Of a stretch of 18,191 nucleotides of DNA, positions 12,006 to 18,191 are shown in pieces. The notes under the pieces were generated by a model. That model searched no databases, was not told the origin of the DNA, and saw only the letters and a program-made list of their open reading frames with translations. The position numbers and the translations under genes are program-made. Source of the DNA: Mucidula mucida (lineage: Eukaryota > Basidiomycota > Agaricomycetes > Agaricales > Physalacriaceae); the NCBI GenBank assembly GCA_015501055.1, contig JADNYV010000675.1, forward strand, positions 1 through 18,191. The letters run 5' to 3'. Positions within the stretch are counted from its first letter, which is position 1. Every line of letters starts with the position of its first letter.

Positions 12006-12259
12006 AACTTTGATCAGGCAACAGTGGCTCTGAGCTCGGGAATAAGACGGAAGCGGAGACTGCAGGCAAACCAAAAACGTCGTAGTACCAACTTGTACCG
12101 TCTTCTTGCTACACGGAATGGCTTTGATCCGTCGAAAGACAGGCAAGATATGCAAAGCGGAGCGGACGTGACGGCTCTCCGTGAATGTCTTCAAAAGAGT
12201 TGCCGTTTCCAACTTGCTCTCTCACCACCACCACCCCAACTCCAGACATCTCTCACACA

Positions 12260-14031
12260 ATGGTTGCAGGCGTAAACATCCACACCAAGGTTGCCGAAAA
12301 CGCGCAGGCCGTCATCCTCACCGACGACGCGCTCACTTTCCTTGCTGCTGTTCACCGTACCTTTGAGTCCACCAGACAGGCCTTGCTCGCCGCCCGGCAG
12401 GATTCTCAGCGCAAATTGGACAGCGGTGCTGCTCTTGACTTCCCTTCAGAAACCGCGCATATCCGCGCCGAACCGTCCTGGCATTGCGCCCCGCCCGGCC
12501 CAGGATTGGAGGACAGGAGGGTCGAAATCACAGGACCCACGGACCGCAAGATGGTCATCAATGCCCTCAACAGTGGAGCAAAGACATTCATGGCCGATTT
12601 TGAAGGTATGTCTTATCTCTGTCGATCCTTGTCCCGTGACTGAATTGGTGTACACAGACTCCAGTGCACCTACTTTTGCCAATATGATAAACGGCCAGCT
12701 GAATTTATACGATGCCGTTAGGAGACAGATTGACTTTGAATCCAATGGCAAGGCGTACAAGCTCTCCGACAAGCCTGCCACTTTGATCGTTCGGTATGTA
12801 AATGTCGCAACACGCTATGGTTGCCATCTAACCTATCCCTCAGTCCCCGCGGTTGGCATCTCGACGAGCCTCGTCTGTCCATCGACAACAGCCCCATGTC
12901 GGGCTCACTCTTCGATTTCTCACTCTATTTTTACCACAACGCGAAGGAGCTCATTCAGCGGGGCTCTGGTCCGTACTTCTATCTTCCCAAGATGGAACAT
13001 TATCTCGAAGCGCGCCTCTGGAATGACGTTTTCCTCTTCTCCCAGTCATACCTCGGCATCCCACATAACACCATTCGTGCGACTGTTCTCATTGAGACTA
13101 TCCCAGCCGCTTTCCAGATGGAAGAGATCTTGTTCGAGCTTCGAAACCATTCGTCTGGCTTGAACTGTGGTCGTTGGGACTACATCTTCAGCTTTATCAA
13201 GAAGCGTCGCGCTGACCGCAGTGCTGTGCTTCCTGACCGCAAAGACGTGACGATGACTGTTGGATTCATGGACTCGTATGTTCGACTCTTAATTCAGACC
13301 TGCCACAAGTAAGTTGCATCGGACCTTTCAACCTACTGCATCTCACTTTCTTTAGGCGCAAAGTTGCTGCTATGGGTGGAATGTCTGCACAAATTCCGAT
13401 CAAGGACGATCCCAAAGCCAACGACATCGCTATGGAGAAGGTTCGCGCAGACAAACTTCGTGAAGTCACCGCCGGACACGATGGAACATGGATCGCTCAT
13501 CCTCTCATCAACAAGATTGCCATGGAGGTCTTCAACAAACACATGCTTGGCCCTAATCAGTACCATGTCCGCCGCGAAGAGGTTCGCGTCTCTGCTGCCA
13601 ATCTTCTCGACACGATCGTTCCCGGGCAGATCACGACTGAGGGTGTGCGCTCCAACATTGAGTGTTCGCTGGCGTACACTGGAGCCTGGATTGGTGGAAA
13701 CGGATGTATTCCGCTGAACTATTTGATGGAGGATGCGGCGACGGCGGAAATCACCCGAGTGCAGCTTTGGCAATGGGTGCACTACCAATCTCGGTTGGAG
13801 ACGGGCGAGATCATCACCACAGCGCTTTTAGACAAGTGGATCGACGAGTTGTCGCCTGGTATCAAGAAGATTGCACCTGGCGTCAAGGACGCTGACTTGT
13901 CCGTTGCTGTTGACTATCTCAAAGGGCAGATCAGGAAGGATTGGCCCAGCGAGTTCTTGACCAGCGACTTGATGCCATATCTGGCCGCTAAAGATGGTGT
14001 AGAGGATAAATTTACCAGGTCTGCTCTGTAA
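12260..14031 (+). CDS. MLS1: Malate synthase (glyoxylate cycle)
   Basis: Condenses glyoxylate with acetyl-CoA to give malate, needed for growth on fatty acids, acetate or ethanol. Exons 12260-12605, 12658-12793, 12844-13308 and 13356-14031 give 540 residues, the usual length of the A-type (short) enzyme. Expected active-site features are present: PRGWHLDE with Arg163, Glu245 ([14 protein letters not shown]) and Asp273 ([12 protein letters not shown]) as likely Mg ligands, and Asp442 in MEDAATAE as the likely catalytic base. The [12 protein letters not shown] loop is intact. The protein ends in Ser-Ala-Leu, a weak relative of the peroxisomal SKL signal, so peroxisomal import is possible but uncertain. 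The 254-bp spacer after GET1 is short; the leader just before the ATG is rich in CT and ACC. Confidence 0.96.
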
Positions 14032-14607
14032 TCTCAAGTCTTTTTTGCAGTAGTTATGTCCCCCACGTAGTAGTCTTTGTAGTCTGTAGTAGTCGTCAAG
14101 TATTGTATTAATATTTTACGCATTGTTAGAAAGAATTAGTTATTATTAAACGTAAAATTTCGACGCCACATTTGCTTAGCGCGACTAATTAGCATTGTCC
14201 AACCTATGTAGCGGTGTAGAGTTATCAAGTACAATGATCCAGCTAAAGGAGAAGCCAATTAATATCATTTTCCCAGGTTCAGAATAACCTCCGCGTCGTA
14301 TGACATGTCTTCTTCACCGTAGATGCATATGGTGGATCATGAGGGTCGTTATCAGCTGCCTTCGTCAAGCCTTCGTCGAGTTTTGTATCACTTTGATGGT
14401 GTGATGCACCTTGTGAAGGTAGACGATAACGAAGAGGGTTTAGTATTGATATTCTCCAACTGCACAAAGCTCCTCAGACTCAGATTCGGAGGAAGAGCTT
14501 AGAGGAACATCCGCGTGGCTGTGCTTTTGTTTGGCGCTGGCAAACTTTCCAGTCGCGTCGCTTCTTTCCCGCCGCTTTCCTCTCACCATCATCTCTACAT
14601 CACAGCA
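14032..14607. other. Spacer between malate synthase and the BTB gene
   Basis: The first 150 bp are AT-rich (ATTAATATTTTACG, TTATTATTAAACG) and probably hold the malate synthase 3' UTR. The last 80 bp are pyrimidine-rich on the plus strand, as expected for the leader of the BTB gene. Between them is a possible small minus-strand gene, listed separately. Confidence 0.5.
14265..14589 (-). CDS. Doubtful small gene or gene remnant
   Basis: An ATG at 14589 opens a frame reading MVRGKRRERSDATGKF, then lysine/histidine residues, then the acidic serine run SSSSESESEEL. A GTGCAG donor (14465-14460) and a CACAAG acceptor (at 14410) would remove 56 nt containing TACTAAAC, a good branch site. Exon 2 (14409 down) reads DTKLDEGLTKAADNDPHDPP in one frame. 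Near 14325 the plausible frame changes to YGEEDMSYDAEVILNLGK, stopping at 14265. That change needs one extra base, so this is either a broken gene, a misread structure or chance. Exon 1 is the complement of a CT-rich leader, which by itself makes Lys/Arg/Glu-rich translations. The ATG would lie only 18 bp from the ATG of the BTB gene facing the other way. I do not recognise the protein. Confidence 0.25.
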
Positions 14608-16580
14608 ATGTCAATGAAGGGGCTATCGCCCTTAACATCAGAAGAACCCGAAAACACGCCGAGTAATTCGACAATGGGCTCCGAAGAATCCCACAGTGCG
14701 CCTCCTCCAGAATCGCGGCCAGTGACACCAGCACCGCAAGGTCGGGAGATATGTATCACCCCATTAACGCCGCTTATCTGCTCCAAAGACGTTCATCGGT
14801 CACCTGCTGCCGCGTTACAATCGCCGCTGAAATTGAAGACAGCGTCCCCGCGCGGTACGTGAGCTCGTTCTACGCCATCAGTGCAATCTCTTAACGTGTT
14901 TATGACAGGCAAACCTCCTGGAACACCATTTCTGACGAAGAGTCAGGGAAAGGCGGTAAATGTACCGTCTCAATCTCGGGTACGACTTCACTGTCTCTGC
15001 AACTGCGTGTTCATATTCCGCGCATTAGGCAAAGCACCCGCGTCCCAGGCTGCAATCGACTTGCAGGCCAACGGCTCTCATGCCAGCAATCGGCGTGCAC
15101 GCCCTCGACCCTTGTCGCTTACTCCCAGTCCAGTTCCTGCCAGTCAATTGTCTCAAGCTCGGCCTTTCCCAATGGCCGGACCTTTAAAGGACGCCGTGAT
15201 AGACGCTATACCAATCGACATTGAAGACTCAGAGCCTTCAGATGACGATATCGTACTTCCCCCGCCCGCGTTCTTGTCACAAAGTTACAATAGAATCAAG
15301 TCCTCTCAACAAGATGGTCAATTATCACAAATGCGCGAGAAGATGTTTCCCAAATACGAGGTATGCTTTTCCTTGTATAAGGGTCAATAGCAAATAACGA
15401 TTTTCCCAAGCAGATTGCCAATCCTTCAACACCATCATCTTCTAAAGCCAAACCACGGCCTAGCAATTCCCCTCTCAAACATGAGGTCATTTCTGTCAAC
15501 TCTACTCCCACAAACTCCCCAGGTCCTTCGCAGAAATCTCGTGCCTCTCCTCAGGCCACTGGCCAAGGGCAAGAGAATGCTACAAATCTTAAACGAAAGC
15601 TAGAGGACGAGGAAGAACAACTACAGCCACCCAAGAAGAAAGCCAAACCAAAGAAGAAGAGACGGAAGAGCGAGCTCCACTGGGTGCTAGACGGGAATGT
15701 CATAATCGCCATTGGAAACGTCGAGTTTAGACTCCATCGCAGTTCCCTCATCAAACGCAGTACTTACTTCAAGGACTTTGTGTTCGGTGGGGCGGAGGAA
15801 GAGCGCATTGACGAATACGTCGGACCAGAGGACAACCAACTCCCGTTGTACGACATCAAAGAGGATAACGTGACAGCGGAAAACTTTTCTATTCTCTTGG
15901 ATGTTATTGAGGATCCTATGCAAGTTCAATCCTCCTCTTCTGCCTTCTCGCCAACTTTGACATTTTCTAGTACCTACCTCGATGGCTCGGAGCTTACATA
16001 CGAGACCATCGCTGCTGTTCTTGAAGTAGCAGACGCGCTCTCGTTCGATTCCTACTACAAGTGGGCGTTAAAAATCTTCGAGAAGAAGTGGCCAGCCTCT
16101 CTTGACGACCTCACGCCAACACCTATACCATACGCGATGAACACTGTCATTCTCTCGACAAAGTGCAATGTCCCTAGCATCCGGAAGCGGGCTCTATACG
16201 AGCTATTCCGCACCGAAGATTTGGAGCAAAGTTTGAAGAACTATACGCACGACGAACTTGCCGCAATTGACCTTCTACGCGTACCTAGACAGAAGCTCAC
16301 GGAGTCTTGGGTCCAAGAGGTCTTGTTCGTCGCTCTGGATCCCTGCAGTACCGATTTATGTGTCGCGACGACCGATCCCACTGCTCATATGCGCTTAGTA
16401 CAAACCTCGGGCATCTTGGAGGAATATTCTCGTGATCAAGTGTGCGGCTTCAAGGCTCTTGCTGATTTTGATTGGAAGGGCGCAGGCTTTTGTGACGCTT
16501 GCACAGAGAAAAGGAAAGACATCTACTCCAAGAGACGGGAGAGGATATGGAAGGACTTTGACGGCTGGTTCAAGTTGTAG
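14608..16580 (+). CDS. BTB/POZ-domain protein with disordered N-terminus
   Basis: Exons 14608-14854, 14909-14979, 15049-15360 and 15414-16580 give 598 residues. Residues 1-280 are low-complexity, rich in Ser, Pro and Thr, with an acidic patch (DIEDSEPSDDD). A strong basic cluster at about 284-295 (KKKAKPKKKRRK) looks like a nuclear localisation signal. A BTB/POZ fold follows from about 300 (LDGNVIIAIGNVEFRLHRSS, then IKRSTYFKDF) and continues through a helical BTB-associated region to the C-terminus (KDFDGWFKL). Proteins of this form are common in Agaricomycetes, and most have no assigned role; binding to a cullin-3 ligase or to DNA is only a family-level possibility. Intron 2 (14980-15048, 69 nt) is the least certain: an acceptor at 15028 gives a frameshift, and reading through without splicing is also open. 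A downstream Met (near 14674) could be the true start. Confidence 0.82.
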
Positions 16581-17704
16581 GTAATGCGACTGCCTCTTTT
16601 TTTACCATTATTGTCTCAAGTATTGTTTACTGAATTTGGCACCTTGTAGTACACTCCTAAACGCATTCGCTTTCCCACAATGTTCACGTACAAACTCTAT
16701 CCATCATTTTGTTTATGGCTCGTTAGTCAACGGATCGCTGCGCACGTCAACATACACATGGATACTGGGGCGCTGAAAGAAGGTACTTAGGCCATAGTGA
16801 CGCGCTTTCAAGGGCGCGCTTCCCAGGCTCATCGGGTCCGTGCCTGCTCCTACCTTTTGCTATTCCACGCGTTCGTTTGGCGGTAGTAACCGTGCACTCA
16901 CTGACACACTCACTTGCCCAAGTCACTTCGCACCAAATCCATGCACTTGGTATCCGACTCAATCAGAACAAGGCAACCTGTCTTGATCCATGTTGACCGT
17001 TGGCGGCGCAATTGCTTTCTTTTTCGCCAAGAACGAAAGACCGACTGTCGGTGCTCTTTTAGCTTCAAGCGTACGTTAACGCGAATCATGGAGCCTGATT
17101 ATGTTTATCAGAACACCTTCTCCTGAATGTCAAGGAAAGAGATGTTGGGATGTGAAAGGTATGTAGGGCTTTTCGTATGAGCAATAACACCGCATGCTCA
17201 TGTTCTCGATCATTATAGACGTCTCGTACTTGAACGCAATTCCTACGCGCATCGGGGGTATGTATGTTGTGCTATTTTTACATTCGAACGTGTAGCAAGT
17301 AATTCATCCCGCAAAGATTTTACTACGCTTTGGCGCTCTTTTGTGCAAAGTTGCTCGAAGGGAACGATCAATGAGAGCTCTCCACGAAAGCAGTGACCTG
17401 GGACTTCAGCTCTACAGTAGTAACGTGTGAAAGCGTGATGCTAAACCGCTTTTCCTCATGTTCTTACTACTTCTACAAAGACTCTCAGATGACGTCTGGA
17501 TAGGGATACAGTATGCACAGAGTCGAGCCCCTCTCTGGTCCTGGCTTGCTCATCTTTGTACCGCATAGGACTGCTACGGATGGCGTCCTACGCAATACCA
17601 TGAGAATTAGTGCGCCATAAACGGGGCCCTGGCGTCCCCTCTGAGGTGTATAAAGAAGGCGAGTTACTTTCGCCAATACTCATCGAACACACCTGCTCAC
17701 CCAG
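16581..17704. other. Long intergenic region upstream of the laccase gene
   Basis: About 1.1 kb without a gene I can support. It should hold the BTB gene 3' UTR and the laccase promoter. Two CCCCT strings (about 17528-17532 and 17636-17640) match the stress-response element core, but five-base matches are common by chance. A 6-bp inverted repeat, ACCGACTGTCGGT, lies near 17040. I found no exact metal- or xenobiotic-response element in the 180 bp before the laccase start. Confidence 0.5.
17649..17654 (+). promoter_or_regulatory. TATA box of the laccase gene
   Basis: TATAAA lies 51 bp upstream of the laccase ATG at 17705, leaving room for transcription start about 20 bp before the ATG. It is a perfect match at a good distance, and strongly regulated fungal laccase genes usually have a TATA box. 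Confidence 0.6.
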
Positions 17705-18191
17705 ATGTTCAGTCTTTCCCTTCCTTTCGTGCTTCTCGCCGCTCGACTGTCTCCCTCGCTCGCGCTGCCGATGTCAACTTTACTTTTGACATTGCCAACG
17801 ATGTCGTCGCTCCCGACGGCTTTGAGCGGGTTGGGGTTATTAATAATGGCATCTTCCCTGGCACGTTGATTCAGGCTAACAAGGATGATGTTTTGCACAT
17901 CCAAACCAAACAACTCTTGACTGACCCCACTATGAGGTAGCGGGGCGTTCAAAGCTACTTGTCACGACACTCACCTTGATCTTTACTGTTAACAGGCGAA
18001 GTCTGACTATCCATTGGCATGGTTTGGTAAGTGCTTTCCACCTTTGTTCATGCCTTTCAAAATATATTCATCATACGCCACAGTTCCAAATGAGGACCGC
18101 CTCAGAAGACGGACGTGAGATTTCCATGACCAATGGATAAACGGGATCAAGCTAACTCGTTGTATTAGCGGCGTTTGTCAACCAGTGCCCT
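17705..18191 (+). CDS. Laccase, N-terminal part (partial, frameshifted)
   Basis: Laccases are secreted multicopper oxidases that oxidise phenols with reduction of oxygen to water. Proposed exons: 17705-17936, 17996-18026, 18084-18114 and 18169 to beyond the window end. The ATG at 17705 opens a signal peptide (MFSLSLPFVLLAA). The mature protein (ADVNFTFDIANDVVAPDGF, later GIFPGTLIQANK and LTDPTMRRS) is in another frame. The ATG frame itself stops at 17867-17869. One missing base between about 17741 and 17764 explains this: exon 1 is 232 nt, whereas 233 would give the phase 2 needed at its donor. There is no AG acceptor that would make this an intron. Across later introns the first copper motif HWHG (TIHWHGL) and the FQMRTASEDGPAFVNQCP block are intact. 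Exons 2 and 3 are only 31 nt each. Confidence 0.87.

Noticed and set aside
16914..17126. Short frame ending DYVYQNTFS, resembling the glucoamylase C-terminus (GYVYQNDTLYA)
   Set aside because: Only about five residues match. The preceding sequence shows none of the CBM20 landmarks (FEYKY, TWES), so a decayed starch-binding domain is not supported.

Overview
This is an 18.2 kb piece of nuclear DNA from a filamentous fungus, most likely a basidiomycete of the Agaricomycetes. The genes are split by many short introns (46-69 nt). Predicted products include a laccase, a starch-binding glucoamylase, an AGC kinase with a PX domain, GET1 and a BTB protein with a long low-complexity N-terminus. Nothing looks bacterial or viral. 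I found no tRNA, rRNA, transposon or CRISPR array. Every exon boundary was placed by hand from splice signals, reading phase and remembered family consensus, with no alignment.

Layout, left to right. (1) 24-2104, minus: PX-domain AGC kinase, 3' end beyond the window, one apparent -1 frameshift. (2) 3254-5352, plus: secreted GH15 glucoamylase with C-terminal CBM20, eight exons including a 14-nt microexon. (3) 5661-7163, plus: membrane-anchored acid-lipase/steryl-ester-hydrolase type alpha/beta hydrolase. (4) 7293-8334, plus: coiled-coil protein of unknown function. (5) 8795-10613, minus: enolase-superfamily protein resembling L-fuconate dehydratase (ENOSF1 type), nine exons. (6) 11280-12005, plus: GET1/WRB, with a GC-AG intron. 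(7) 12260-14031, plus: malate synthase. (8) 14265-14589, minus: doubtful small gene or gene remnant. (9) 14608-16580, plus: BTB/POZ protein with a nuclear-localisation-like patch. (10) 17705 to the window end, plus: 5' part of a laccase, also with a one-base frame break.

Several products fit a saprotrophic life: glucoamylase for starch, lipase and malate synthase for growth on lipids or C2 compounds, a sugar-acid dehydratase, and laccase for phenolics. They are interleaved with housekeeping genes (GET1, kinase), lie on both strands and show no shared control signal, so I read this as ordinary gene order and not a pathway cluster. I saw no convincing new multi-gene system. The items most worth checking are the two single-base frame breaks, the GC-AG intron, the 14-nt microexon, the long insert in the kinase activation segment, the coiled-coil orphan and the possible small gene facing away from the BTB gene.
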